NCBI GenBank assembly: GCA_018821985.1
Contig: JAHJKP010000032.1
Coordinates: 186,001 to 250,000 of the forward strand
Reading direction: 5' to 3'
Length of the DNA stretch: 64,000 nt
DNA from: Pseudomonadota bacterium
GTDB lineage: Bacteria; Desulfobacterota; Desulfobulbia; Desulfobulbales; Desulfocapsaceae
The notes below the pieces were generated by a model. It was not told the origin of the DNA. It worked only from the letters and a program-made list of their open reading frames with translations, and did no database searches. Below, piece by piece: positions 17,723 to 26,891 of the stretch; the first letter of the stretch is position 1; every line of letters starts with the position of its first letter. A program made the position numbers and the translations under genes.

Positions 17723-18487
17723 TTGTCCAACTCTCCTCCAAACCATGACAGCACTGAATCGTCGGAGTATCTAAGCGAACGTGATGTGAGATTACCTAAG
17801 TCGCCCGACTCTTTTTTCAATCTCTTTGTGAAGCTGAATAAACTGGATCAGATCTCGCATTTTCTATTCCAGCCAGGCATGTTGTTCAATGATACCCTGC
17901 AATGGTGGACATCAAAAAAAAGGCCGCTCTTCACCCGTTCATGGAAAGAGGGGAACCGGAACGTCCCTGCCCTGCGGCCACATCCCCATGCAGGCATTGA
18001 TATCTACCTGATGCAACGCTTGAACATGGATACCAGCACAGTCTTGCCACAGATGTTGATCCCGGCCATGCTGTCAGGAGAGCTGGTTCATTTTCATCGT
18101 GATTTTTTGGGAGAAACCCTCTATATTCGACATCCGAAGATCCGGCAGAAAAATAGTGTTCTGTACACGCTCTATGGCCACATTTGTGCCATCCCTGGCT
18201 CACGGGGCACTGGGGCCTCTCTGCCCTGCTCCTCTCACATACGTTTCACAGGAAGTGGGTTTGGGGAACAAACCAGCGCCGGGCTGGCCTGTTCCTCTTT
18301 CATCGACAAGGGACAAATTGTGGGGATGATAAGCCCTCCTCCTGCAACAAGCTCAGTTCCCGCTCATCTTCATATCAGTTGTGCCTGGATAGACGAAGAG
18401 CTGCAAATGGAAGAGCTCAACTGGGAGAATATGAGCACCAGTGGCAAGGTTATTTTCATAGATCCCCTCCCCTTTCTCCTCAAATAA
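17723..18487 (+). CDS. M23 (LytM-like) metallopeptidase-domain protein
   Basis: 254 residues. The start is TTG at 17723 with AGGAAG five bases upstream; no ATG occurs until about residue 53. Zinc-site residues of M23 are all present: H89 and D93 in HPHAGID, H153 in LYGHI, and H215/H217 in AHLHIS. There is no signal peptide or membrane helix, which is unusual for a peptidoglycan hydrolase. Between GHI and IDKGQIVG about 35 residues (156-191) replace a normally short loop and look like an insertion. It may be cytoplasmic or exported by an unrecognised route. The yaiI-like gene follows 43 bp downstream. Confidence 0.72.
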   Translation: MSNSPPNHDSTESSEYLSERDVRLPKSPDSFFNLFVKLNKLDQISHFLFQPGMLFNDTLQWWTSKKRPLFTRSWKEGNRNVPALRPHPHAGIDIYLMQRLNMDTSTVLPQMLIPAMLSGELVHFHRDFLGETLYIRHPKIRQKNSVLYTLYGHICAIPGSRGTGASLPCSSHIRFTGSGFGEQTSAGLACSSFIDKGQIVGMISPPPATSSVPAHLHISCAWIDEELQMEELNWENMSTSGKVIFIDPLPFLLK

Positions 18488-18530
18488 GAGGGAGAACAAC
18501 CATCAACATATCGTATCAGGAACTTCACAA

Positions 18531-18989
18531 ATGCATATTCTGGTAGACGCCGACTCCTGCCCTGGAATCATCAAGGATATCCTCTACCGGGCAGTGGAAA
18601 GGACCAGAACCCAGATGACCCTGGTGGCTGATCGTCCACTGACAATTCCGTCATCTTCTCATATCAAAAAGATCCAGGTCCAATCAGGGCTTAATGCAGC
18701 CGATATCCGCATTATTGACCTGGCACAGCCTGGTGATCTGATTATTACCGATGATATTCCTCTGGCCTCGGCAGTGGTTAATAAGGGAGCTCTGGTCCTC
18801 AGTCAACGGGGCGAGATGTTGCGGAAAGAAAATGTCGCCGAACGACTCTCGGCCAGGGATTTCATGACCGAACTGCGGGAGAACGGCATCAACACCGGCG
18901 GACCGGCACCATTGAGCCAGAAAAATCGCCAATCCTTTGCCAACCAGCTGGACCGGCTCCTGGTTCAACAGGCCGTCGTTCAAAAATAA
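18531..18989 (+). CDS. YaiI/UPF0178 (DUF188) family protein
   Basis: 152 residues, the typical length. It opens with MHILVDADSCPGIIKDILYRA and contains DLIITDDIPLASAVVNKGA, both diagnostic of the DUF188 group, which shares a PIN-like nuclease fold. Function is unproven in any organism I know of. It lies 43 bp after the M23 gene on the same strand. Confidence 0.9.
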   Translation: MHILVDADSCPGIIKDILYRAVERTRTQMTLVADRPLTIPSSSHIKKIQVQSGLNAADIRIIDLAQPGDLIITDDIPLASAVVNKGALVLSQRGEMLRKENVAERLSARDFMTELRENGINTGGPAPLSQKNRQSFANQLDRLLVQQAVVQK

Positions 18990-19015
18990 TTAGCTCATTG
19001 TTATGTCACGTGCGG

Positions 19016-19079
19016 CATAACGGTCCGTAAAGAAATAGATAAAATTGTAATGGTTATTTCTTAACGACCCCCCTAAAAG
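19016..19079. repeat. Intergenic palindromic repeat, copy b
   Basis: 64 bp. The left part CATAACGG then GTCCGTAAAGAAATA is mirrored by TATTTCTTAACGACC and CCTAAAAG on the right. A further small inverted repeat GTTATG/CATAAC (19000-19021) abuts it. It sits between the yaiI-like gene and terC. Confidence 0.65.
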
Positions 19080-19114
19080 ACAGACACCTTAGACTCATAC
19101 CAAGGAAAAATATA

Positions 19115-19876
19115 ATGGAATTGCTTGCTTCCCCTGAAATCTGGATGGCCCTTGTCACCCTGACCGCGCTCGAAATTGTCCTCGGGGTTGATAATATCAT
19201 CTTCATTGCCATCTTGGTCGGGCACCTCCCTAAAAGCCAGCAATCCAGGGGCAGAACCATCGGTCTGGCCATGGCTATGCTCACCCGGATCGGACTTCTT
19301 TTTTCCATTACCCTGATCATGCGCCTGACTCATCCCTTTGTCACCCTCTTTGAACACGGCATATCCGGTCGCGACCTGATCCTGATCGGTGGCGGCCTGT
19401 TTCTCCTTGCCAAAAGCACCCTGGAGATCCATGAGAGTTTGGAGGGCGAAGTACTTGAGGAACATTCCACCCATAAAAAATATGCCTCCTTCTGGCCCAC
19501 CATCGTCCAGATCATGATCCTTGATATCGTCTTCTCGCTGGACTCGGTGATTACAGCCGTGGGACTTTCAAACCAACTGGCAATCATGGTCACAGCCATT
19601 GTCATCGCCGTGGGGGTGATGCTCTTTCTGGCTGAAACCATTTCCAACTTTGTTGAGCTCCACCCGACCATCAAGGTCCTGGCCCTCAGCTTTCTGCTGC
19701 TGGTGGGCATGGCCCTGATCGGTGAAGGATTCACCCTGCACATCCCCAAAGGTTATATCTACTTTGCCATGGCCTTCTCTGTCTTTGTGGAGATGCTGAA
19801 CATGAGACTGCGGGCCAAGAGGATTGAACCACTGCGCCTGCGCAAATCCGTTCCCATGGATCTGGACGTCGAATAA
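19115..19876 (+). CDS. TerC-family integral membrane protein
   Basis: 253 residues with seven predicted membrane helices. AAGGAAAA precedes the ATG. The acidic membrane motifs LEIVLGVDNIIFIAIL (near 19-34) and LDIVFSLDSVITAVG (near 133-147) are the family's metal-binding signature. TerC proteins are linked to tellurite resistance and, in several bacteria, to manganese export. No yybP-ykoY manganese riboswitch was recognised upstream. The following flavoprotein gene starts only 5 bp after its stop. Confidence 0.9.
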   Translation: MELLASPEIWMALVTLTALEIVLGVDNIIFIAILVGHLPKSQQSRGRTIGLAMAMLTRIGLLFSITLIMRLTHPFVTLFEHGISGRDLILIGGGLFLLAKSTLEIHESLEGEVLEEHSTHKKYASFWPTIVQIMILDIVFSLDSVITAVGLSNQLAIMVTAIVIAVGVMLFLAETISNFVELHPTIKVLALSFLLLVGMALIGEGFTLHIPKGYIYFAMAFSVFVEMLNMRLRAKRIEPLRLRKSVPMDLDVE

Positions 19877-19881
19877 TTGCC

Positions 19882-20913
19882 ATGCACTTCCATACAGTCA
19901 TAGTTGGGGCTGGCCCTGGCGGTCTTGCCTGTGCCAGGATTCTTGCTGAACACGGCATACAACCTCTGGTTCTTGAACGGAAAAAGACAATTGGGGCCAA
20001 GGTGTGCGCCGGGGGGATCACCTGGGGTGGTCTGATCAGCCGCGTGCCGAGAGATCTTGCTGAAAAATCTTTTCCGGTACAGCATATCATTACCCGCCTC
20101 CAGAAGGTACGCATTGAAGAGCCGGCACCCATCATCGCCACCATCAATAGAGTAAAACTTGGCAATTATATGGCGAAATGTGCTCGGGAGGCCGGGGCCG
20201 AGATCATGACCGGTTGGCAGGTAAAGGGGATCAAAGGACAGACACTGGTCATTAAGCAGAAAGAGAGCGGGCGCCAGCAGGAGATCACCTTTGACTATCT
20301 GGTGGGGGCAGATGGCTCAAGTTCACTGGTGCGAAGACATCTGGGACTGACAAGTAACAGAATGGGTGTCGGCATCAACTACCAGATCAGCGGCGATCTG
20401 CAGCAAATGGAGTGGCATCTGAATAGCCGTTTTTTCAGAAACGGGTATGGCTGGATTTTTCCCCATAGAGATACCGTCTCCATTGGCGCTTATATTCCCA
20501 AGAGCATGTTTCCCGACCAGCGCCTGAAAAATGGTCTGATTGCCTGGGCCGGGACCCTGGGATTTTCCCTTGAAAAAGAACAGGCCAGAGCCGACTATAT
20601 TAATTATGATTATCAGGGTTGGAGATTCGGCAGGATTTTTCTCATTGGCGATGCCGCTGGTCTGGCCTCGGGACTGACCGGCGAGGGCATCTACCCGGCC
20701 ATCATCTCCGGTGAAGAAACGGCGCGTACCATTCTTAATCCGGAGCACAACACAGCGGTAATGGAAAGGCTGATCCGTAAACAGCGCCAGCACAGCCGTA
20801 TGGCAGACTGGACTGGTTTTAGTCCCGCCTTTAATATCATTGCCGGAGAGTTCGTGACTCTGGGGCTGCGATGTGGCATAATCAGATTCAACAAACTTGA
20901 AATGGCAAATTAA
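19882..20913 (+). CDS. FAD-dependent geranylgeranyl reductase-family oxidoreductase
   Basis: 343 residues. The N-terminal FAD site is VIVGAGPGGLACARIL, followed by LERKKTIGAKVCAGG, a GGR-family segment. The second FAD motif FLIGDAAGLASGLTGEGI occurs near 253. Members reduce isoprenoid chains of lipids, quinones or chlorophyll. The substrate here is unknown; the ispA and dxs genes in this window make the isoprenoid precursors. It is probably in one operon with terC and the small cytochrome. Confidence 0.82.
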   Translation: MHFHTVIVGAGPGGLACARILAEHGIQPLVLERKKTIGAKVCAGGITWGGLISRVPRDLAEKSFPVQHIITRLQKVRIEEPAPIIATINRVKLGNYMAKCAREAGAEIMTGWQVKGIKGQTLVIKQKESGRQQEITFDYLVGADGSSSLVRRHLGLTSNRMGVGINYQISGDLQQMEWHLNSRFFRNGYGWIFPHRDTVSIGAYIPKSMFPDQRLKNGLIAWAGTLGFSLEKEQARADYINYDYQGWRFGRIFLIGDAAGLASGLTGEGIYPAIISGEETARTILNPEHNTAVMERLIRKQRQHSRMADWTGFSPAFNIIAGEFVTLGLRCGIIRFNKLEMAN

Positions 20914-20963
20914 GACAACGCCCTTTTCTTATTCATCAACTCTTCAGCAACCAAACCTGAGCC

Positions 20964-21236
20964 ATGCCTCCAACATCAAATAAAAAGACAAACTCACTGC
21001 TTCTGAATATCGCCTTCGCCCTCTCCTGTGGCGCCATTCTTTTTTTCCTGTTCAACGCCCCTGGAGAGACCACGGCCAAACTTCCCAAAGATCCTGACCA
21101 CAGCCGATTCCAGGATATGGATAAGAAAGAGGCAGAAAGATTTTGCACCGAATGTCATTCCCCGACAGGGGTGTATCCTCTTCCTGATGGCCATCCCCCC
21201 AAATATCGCTGTCTTTTCTGCCACAAAAGGGACTGA
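20964..21236 (+). CDS. Small membrane-anchored dihaem cytochrome c
   Basis: 90 residues. One membrane helix (about 11-31) acts as an uncleaved anchor. The periplasmic tail holds two haem c attachment sites, CTECH (61-65) and CLFCH (83-87), with several further histidines as possible axial ligands. The spacing of only 17 residues between the sites suggests closely packed haems. I cannot name a specific family. It follows the reductase gene by 50 bp and may be its electron partner, or simply a neighbour. Confidence 0.75.
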   Translation: MPPTSNKKTNSLLLNIAFALSCGAILFFLFNAPGETTAKLPKDPDHSRFQDMDKKEAERFCTECHSPTGVYPLPDGHPPKYRCLFCHKRD

Positions 21237-21302
21237 CAGCAAGATGTATCAACACTCAAGCCCTTTTCCAGTAAAGTAAAAGCGCTCTGGTGAATCTGGG
21301 AA

Positions 21303-24300
21303 TTATCGGTCGGCGTCCAGGACCTCTCTGACGACCCGGGCCAGGCCGTCTCTCATTACCGGCTTCATGACAAAGGCCTTGATGCCGAGAGAAAGCGCCT
21401 CTTCTTTGCTCAGAATTGCGCTGTAGCCCGTGTAGAGAATAATAGGTAGATCCGGACGGGCAACCAGCATCTTCCGGCTGAGTTCGGCACCGGTCAGATG
21501 AGGCATGGTCATGTCGGTGATCACCAAATCAATTTTCTGCGGAGCCAGCAGAAATTCCTCCAGGGCCTCGACGCTGCTAGTAAAAGCTGTAATTGTATAG
21601 CCAAGACCTTTCAGGATCGCTTGTTCCAACTCCAAAATTGTTTGTTCGTCATCCACCAGCAGAATATGTTCGTTCCCGCAAGGAACTACTGCGGCATCTT
21701 CCTCCTGGCTTATCTCTGCCTCTATCTGAGGGAGGTAGAGATGAAAGGTGGTGCCGACTCCGACTTCGCTGTAAACCGTCATCTCGCCACCCATATTCTT
21801 AACAATCCCGTGAACCAGCGACAGCCCCAAGCCGGTTCCCTCACCTTTGACCTTGGTGGTAAAATAGGGTTCAAAAATCCTGTTCAAGACGTTTTTCTCA
21901 ATGCCTTTGCCGGTATCGCTCACTTCAAGACGAACATAGTTACCTGGTAGCAAGGCGACTTTGTTCTGCAATTCGCCGGACCCTAAATACATGGATGTCA
22001 AAGATACAGCGAGAACGCCGCCCTCCTCACGCATGGCGTGGTAGGCGTTGGTACAGAGATTCATGATTATCTGATGGATCTGGGTGGGATCGGCGAGAAC
22101 TGGCCCGCAATCCGGGTCAATCTCCTGCCTGAATTCAATAGTGGAAGGAATAGAGGCACGCAGGAGCTTGAGCACTTCTTTGACAACAAGCTGCATACAC
22201 AGCGGCTGCAGCTCCTGTTCGCCCTTATGGCTGAAGGCAAGGATTTGCTTGACAAGATCGGCGGCGCGTTTGGCGGCCTTCATTATCGCCTCCTGTTTTT
22301 TTCGGGTCGGACTTCCTATCGGGAGTTCCATTAAAAGCAGTTCTCCGTAGCCGAGGATGGCGGTGAGAATATTATTGAAGTCATGAGCAATCCCTCCTGC
22401 CAGAGTGCCTACGGCCTCAAGTTTCTGAGCCTGCCGGAGCTGTTTCTCTATTTCCAGCCGCTCACTGACGTCCCGTTTGACGGCAAGGTAGTTGATAATT
22501 TTCCCACCCGCGTCAAAAATCGGTGTGATAGTGGCTTCCTCTTCCAAAATGGTACCGTTCTTCTTCTTATTGATGAAATGGCCGGACCAGACCCTGCCAC
22601 TGGCCAGGACCTTCCACATCTCCTTATAAAAAGTGCTGCCATGCTCGCCGCTCTGCAGAATACGCGGGGTTTTGCCGATCGCGTCCTGTCTGTTATATCC
22701 GCTAATTTTTTCAAATGCGGGATTCACATACTGGATAATACCGGCCTTGTCCGTGATAAGAATGGAGTCACCGGTCTGTTCAATGGCCTTGACCAGCCGG
22801 GAGTGTTCCTGCTCCAGACATTTGCGTTCAGTGATATCCTGGACGGTACCGACCATTTTCAGTGGCAGGCCTTCGGCATCATACGAAAATTCTCCCTCTT
22901 CATGGACAATCCGTTCACTGCCGTCGGGAAGCAGAATACGGTGCTCAATGCTATACCGCTTTTTTTGGGCCATAGCATCGCTGAGAACCTTTCCCAGCAT
23001 TTCACGATCTTCAGGATGCACCTTTTTAAGAAAAGCCTTATACGATACGCTGAATGTTTCCGGGGCAACGCCGAAAATCTTATACACCTCTTGTGACCAC
23101 CAAAGGGCATTTCCCTGGATCGTCCATTCCCAGCTGCCCAGCTTGGCGATGCGCTGAGCAGCGGTCAGGTTTGTCTCGCTTTTACTCAAGGCTGCTGTTC
23201 TGCTTGCCACAAGGTCTTCCAGATGCTGTCGGTACTTTTTAAGTTCTTCCTCATACTTTTTGCGGACACTTATATCCTGAACAACTGCAAGAAGGCGTTC
23301 CTCCCCACCGATGGTGGCCTTTTTCAGGTTCACCTCACCCCAGAACAGCTCACCATTTTTTCGCCTCACAAGCCACTCAAAGGTTTGCGGGCCGTCATCA
23401 CGAGCCTTGCTCATCAGGGCTGTGGCCTCCTGCATAGTACAGGGAGGAACATTGGCGCTGAAGTCCGCCATGGTGCTTGCCAGTGCATCATCTCTGCTGC
23501 AACCGTACATCTCACACATAGACTTGTTCACATCAAGAATGTCGCCGGTTTCCAGATCATGGACAAAAATAGCCTCATTTGAGCCGTGAAAGATTTCCCG
23601 GTAAGTTCGTTCCGAGGTCTCCTGAGCCCTATTCGCACTCTGTACCTGCTCAAGTTGCATGACAATTTCATGCCGAGCTGAACGTAGTTTTTGATTAATA
23701 CGCACAGTAAAGATGACTGCCAGGGCCAGAAAGGAGAAAAGGGTACTGGTTAGTAATACCCAACGGCTATGCTGTTCGATGATGTCAACAAAGAAAATTC
23801 TTCCTTTATGATGTGCATAGGGACCGAGATACAAATCCTGTAATAGAGCGTGGACAGGCTGATAATCAAGAGGTACAGTCCAGCCACCGATATGGGCAGC
23901 CTTGGCAGCCTTGCTGTCGGGTGGCATGCGCAGCAGGGCAATAGCGACTTCTTCTGCAAGTTTTTCAGGCGTATGCCGAAGCCTGGCAAAAGGCCATTCA
24001 GGATAAAGTCTGGTACTGTGCAGATAGCTAAAATCTGCTTTGGATGACTGGGCATTGATAATTTTCAGGGAATCAAGACTAATTTTCCCTTCCTCGGCCA
24101 TCCTCTCCAGGGTGTCTGTGCGCACGGTGCCAGCATCAGCCTGACCATTAAGAACAGCAAGGACCACGGCATCGTGGGTACCGGCAAAAGAGAGTGGTCG
24201 GAAATCCTTTTCCGGGACAAGGCCCTGATCCATCAATTCCCTCAAGGCCGTAAGCCAGCCGCCCAGGGAATCCCGGTCAACGGCCTTGAATGATTTGCCG

Positions 24301-24743
24301 CGCAGATCTTTAACACAATTAATATCCTCCCGGTTCGTACGGGTGAAAATCACACCGCCGAAGATGCTCTGAGGTCTGTAATTCAACAGATTTTTCATGG
24401 TGACGATCCGGCTGATGCCGTAATCGAACTCCAATTCCACATAGTAAGCGCTGTTAGTCAGTAGGAAATCGATACTTTCTTCCTTCACGGCCAAGCGAAC
24501 CTGTTCAAAATCAAGGGGTTTGATGCTAAATGTGTATTGTGGAATGGCGGCGCTCAGATATTCAGCCGTGGCTGTCCATTGCTGCACAGTATGTGGACTG
24601 CCACGTTTAGCCAGCACGCCGATTTTTACAGGGATGGTGTCACTACCGCAGGCAAGTGATGGAAGAAGGAAGAGGAGACAGAAAAATCTGCATAAAAGCA
24701 GACATCTCAGGATGATACATGGACGTGAAGCACGAAGATGCAA
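21303..24743 (-). CDS. Hybrid sensor histidine kinase with PhnD-like sensor and three PAS domains
   Basis: 1146 residues. Signal peptide (1-33), periplasmic PhnD-like binding domain (about 38-310), membrane helix (about 328-348) and three PAS domains (about 380-495, 520-640 and 648-760). Next come HisKA with phospho-accepting H787 in GGIAHDFNN, an HATPase domain with N895/N899, DTGKG (943-947) and GTGLGLSL, and a receiver (1026-1142) with D1077. The start is TTG at 24743 preceded by AGGTGAA; no in-frame ATG occurs near it. PhnD-type domains bind phosphonate- or phosphite-like oxyanions, but the ligand here is unknown. No partner regulator is adjacent. Confidence 0.88.
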   Translation of the reverse strand: MHLRASRPCIILRCLLLCRFFCLLFLLPSLACGSDTIPVKIGVLAKRGSPHTVQQWTATAEYLSAAIPQYTFSIKPLDFEQVRLAVKEESIDFLLTNSAYYVELEFDYGISRIVTMKNLLNYRPQSIFGGVIFTRTNREDINCVKDLRGKSFKAVDRDSLGGWLTALRELMDQGLVPEKDFRPLSFAGTHDAVVLAVLNGQADAGTVRTDTLERMAEEGKISLDSLKIINAQSSKADFSYLHSTRLYPEWPFARLRHTPEKLAEEVAIALLRMPPDSKAAKAAHIGGWTVPLDYQPVHALLQDLYLGPYAHHKGRIFFVDIIEQHSRWVLLTSTLFSFLALAVIFTVRINQKLRSARHEIVMQLEQVQSANRAQETSERTYREIFHGSNEAIFVHDLETGDILDVNKSMCEMYGCSRDDALASTMADFSANVPPCTMQEATALMSKARDDGPQTFEWLVRRKNGELFWGEVNLKKATIGGEERLLAVVQDISVRKKYEEELKKYRQHLEDLVASRTAALSKSETNLTAAQRIAKLGSWEWTIQGNALWWSQEVYKIFGVAPETFSVSYKAFLKKVHPEDREMLGKVLSDAMAQKKRYSIEHRILLPDGSERIVHEEGEFSYDAEGLPLKMVGTVQDITERKCLEQEHSRLVKAIEQTGDSILITDKAGIIQYVNPAFEKISGYNRQDAIGKTPRILQSGEHGSTFYKEMWKVLASGRVWSGHFINKKKNGTILEEEATITPIFDAGGKIINYLAVKRDVSERLEIEKQLRQAQKLEAVGTLAGGIAHDFNNILTAILGYGELLLMELPIGSPTRKKQEAIMKAAKRAADLVKQILAFSHKGEQELQPLCMQLVVKEVLKLLRASIPSTIEFRQEIDPDCGPVLADPTQIHQIIMNLCTNAYHAMREEGGVLAVSLTSMYLGSGELQNKVALLPGNYVRLEVSDTGKGIEKNVLNRIFEPYFTTKVKGEGTGLGLSLVHGIVKNMGGEMTVYSEVGVGTTFHLYLPQIEAEISQEEDAAVVPCGNEHILLVDDEQTILELEQAILKGLGYTITAFTSSVEALEEFLLAPQKIDLVITDMTMPHLTGAELSRKMLVARPDLPIILYTGYSAILSKEEALSLGIKAFVMKPVMRDGLARVVREVLDADR

Positions 24744-25026
24744 TAAAATTCACCTGTGGATGGTTATCATCAGGGTTGTCTTGTCTCTTTATTCATTTTC
24801 AGGGAGGAATAGATCAAATACACATAGAGGTATATCACCACTGCAAAGCTCGTGTAAAGATAAAAATAAGGCAACGGGTGTGCGGCAGGAAAAATGGCAT
24901 TTCCTGTGCTAGACGTGCAAGTCAGCTGAAGAAATGAGATAGACTGAAGAGAATGAGTACTAACACATTGTGGCACCGACAACAGAGAGTTTGCACACCT
25001 TCTTTTGTTCTCGTACCTTCAGAGAA

Positions 25027-25527
25027 CTAATTCAAAAGATGCTTCTGGCTCCGTTTCTGTCTGATTTGGACAAAAAGACGAAGAGAGAGGAAATAGCTGA
25101 CAATAGCACAGGGGAGCGCCAGAACAGTTCCTCCGACGACAAGGACAATCGCTGCCTCATAGCCTAGCCCGACAAGGGCTTCCAGCGATTTATACAATCC
25201 TGGATGTTGAAGCAGAATGTCCAACACCTCCTTTATCCGGGTCCAGGATAGTTGATATGGGGTAAGAAAATTACCAACGATGGTGGAGAGATAATACTGA
25301 GGAACATAGGTTATAGGATTACAGACCAGAAGACTTCCGAGCAAGCCTGCAATGGTTGAGGTTCTGGTCACAACAGTAATGAAAATAATGAGTATGGTAT
25401 GCAGCGGCATGGTGGGAGTGATACCAATAAACACACCAATGGCAATGCTGATAGCCAGGGATTGAGGATCACCTTTCAGTCGCATGAATTTTAAATAATA
25501 ATACCTGGCGATTCGTTTCAGATTCAT
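25027..25527 (-). CDS. DUF2062 family membrane protein
   Basis: 166 residues with about three membrane helices. LKGDPQSLAISIAIGVFIGI, PTMPLHTILIIFITV and LGSLLVCNPITYVP are typical of DUF2062. Function unknown; some homologues are fused to glycosyltransferases. It is transcribed after tsaD with a 15-bp gap, probably as one unit. The 283-bp stretch between it and the hybrid kinase shows no gene. Confidence 0.82.
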   Translation of the reverse strand: MNLKRIARYYYLKFMRLKGDPQSLAISIAIGVFIGITPTMPLHTILIIFITVVTRTSTIAGLLGSLLVCNPITYVPQYYLSTIVGNFLTPYQLSWTRIKEVLDILLQHPGLYKSLEALVGLGYEAAIVLVVGGTVLALPCAIVSYFLSLRLFVQIRQKRSQKHLLN

Positions 25528-25542
25528 TTCTTTGTATTATTC

Positions 25543-26652
25543 CTAAATTTGAGAACGAGAATAAACGTCCTGATCATAAGAGCCTGGCGCTGATTTCCGG
25601 GCGTAATAAAAACCAGCCAGAGCAATCATTGCCCCATTGTCCGTACAAAAAGAGGGACGAGGGACAAAGAGGGCTTTGTTCTCCTGCCGACAACGGTCCA
25701 GCATAGATTCGCGAAGTCGTGGATTCGCTGAAACCCCGCCCCCCAGGACAATGGTCTGGATATTATGCTGCCTGGCAGCATGCAAGGTCTTCTCCACCAA
25801 AACATCAACAATGGCCTCCTGGAATGAGGCGCAGATATCCGGAATTTGCAGGGGAATGTCTTTCTGTCTGGACTGATTACAGTGATTGAGAACCGCAGTC
25901 TTCAGGCCGGAAAAACTGAAATCAAGTGATTCATCTTCGACGGCCATGGATGGCAGTGTGTCACCCGCACTGGCCAAGGATAGCCCAGTGTCGCGCGTTC
26001 CATGAATGGATGGAGCATGGCCTCCATGGAAGGATAAAGAACGGCCAAGCCAGGCCCTGGGAAATTTGACAGCTGCGCCATTACCAGCCTTAGCCTCTGC
26101 AGAAACATGCGGGCCACCGGGATAAGGCAGGCCAAGAAGCTTTGCCACCTTATCAAAGGCCTCTCCGGCGGCATCATCTCGGGTCCTGCCCAGCAAAGAG
26201 AAGGAGGTATGACTCTGCGCCAGATAAATCGAGCTGGTCCCGCCCGAGACTATGAGGGCAATGTAGGGGAATTCTGGTTTATCCTCTTCCAGAAACACTG
26301 CCAGCAGATGCCCTGCCATATGATCGACACCGACAAAGGGAATCCTGGTGACATAGGAAATCGCCTTGGCGTAGCAAAAGCCAACAAGCAGTGAGCCGAT
26401 CAGTCCTGGCCCCTGGGTGACCGCGATCAGATCAATTTCCTTGAGGGTTACACCGGCCCGATCCAGAGCCTCCTGGACAATGGGCGCGATGGCTTCCAGA
26501 TGTTTCCGGGATGCAAGCTCTGGGACGACCCCGCCAAAACGGGTATGAATCTGATCCTGGCTGCTGAGGACGCTGGAAAGCAGGATATCGTTGTCTTTGA
26601 GGACCGCCGCGGCCGTATCGTCGCATGAGGTTTCTATTCCAAGGGTGAGCAT
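25543..26652 (-). CDS. tsaD: tRNA N6-threonylcarbamoyladenosine transferase TsaD, with an inserted repeat
   Basis: 369 residues from the ATG at 26652, where the conserved MLTLGIETSCDDTAAAV begins; an upstream in-frame ATG at 26706 adds nothing conserved. The metal ligands H111 and H115 (HMAGH) and the LIVSGGTSSIYL phosphate loop are intact. TsaD transfers threonylcarbamoyl to A37 of ANN-decoding tRNAs with TsaB and TsaE. Between FPRA (197-200) and SLDFSFSGLKTAV (242-254), where homologues have a short linker, about 40 extra residues occur. They are encoded by the coding-sequence repeat (25974-26026 core). Confidence 0.95.
   Translation of the reverse strand: MLTLGIETSCDDTAAAVLKDNDILLSSVLSSQDQIHTRFGGVVPELASRKHLEAIAPIVQEALDRAGVTLKEIDLIAVTQGPGLIGSLLVGFCYAKAISYVTRIPFVGVDHMAGHLLAVFLEEDKPEFPYIALIVSGGTSSIYLAQSHTSFSLLGRTRDDAAGEAFDKVAKLLGLPYPGGPHVSAEAKAGNGAAVKFPRAWLGRSLSFHGGHAPSIHGTRDTGLSLASAGDTLPSMAVEDESLDFSFSGLKTAVLNHCNQSRQKDIPLQIPDICASFQEAIVDVLVEKTLHAARQHNIQTIVLGGGVSANPRLRESMLDRCRQENKALFVPRPSFCTDNGAMIALAGFYYARKSAPGSYDQDVYSRSQI
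25974..26026 (-). repeat. Coding-sequence-embedded repeat, copy in tsaD
   Basis: 53 bp that align without gaps to 30833-30885 in larE (about 40 identities by eye, mostly transitions between them). In the tsaD frame it encodes GGHAPSIHGTRDTGLSLA. Similar sequence (GGCCATGGATGGC) continues on the low-coordinate side (25943-25955), so the full insert is longer than this core. Confidence 0.75.
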
Positions 26653-26762
26653 TGTATGAATTCTTTGAGGGAAAAAGGCGAATATCTCTTGGCAGAAGCA
26701 GAGCATTCAGGGTAATAAGCCATTGTAAATAAACAATATGACCACATAGTTATTGAAAATGG

Positions 26763-26824
26763 CATAAAGAACCGTAAGAAAATGGCTAACAAAGGCCAAG
26801 TTATTTCGTAGCGGCTCCTAAAAG
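26763..26824. repeat. Intergenic palindromic repeat, copy c
   Basis: 62 bp from CATAAAGAACCGTAAG to TTATTTCGTAGCGGCTCC and CCTAAAAG. The left arm is the more degenerate. It sits between the divergent tsaD and moaA genes. The right end matches copy b closely, including CCTAAAAG. Confidence 0.6.
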
Positions 26825-26891
26825 TTTATTTATCCATATGATCCTTTTTGGAAAAAAAGTCAACGTTCACCCGTATCAGGAATTTTTCGTC

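Noticed and set aside
17520-17774. 84-codon open frame before the M23 gene
   Set aside because: No ribosome site, no motif, and it overlaps the well-supported TTG start of the next gene.
18990-19114. yybP-ykoY manganese riboswitch before terC
   Set aside because: No GGGGAGTAG-like core or matching second conserved block; the gap instead holds a palindromic repeat.
22383-23096. 237-codon open frame opposite the hybrid kinase
   Set aside because: Shadow of the PAS-HisKA coding region; no motif of its own.
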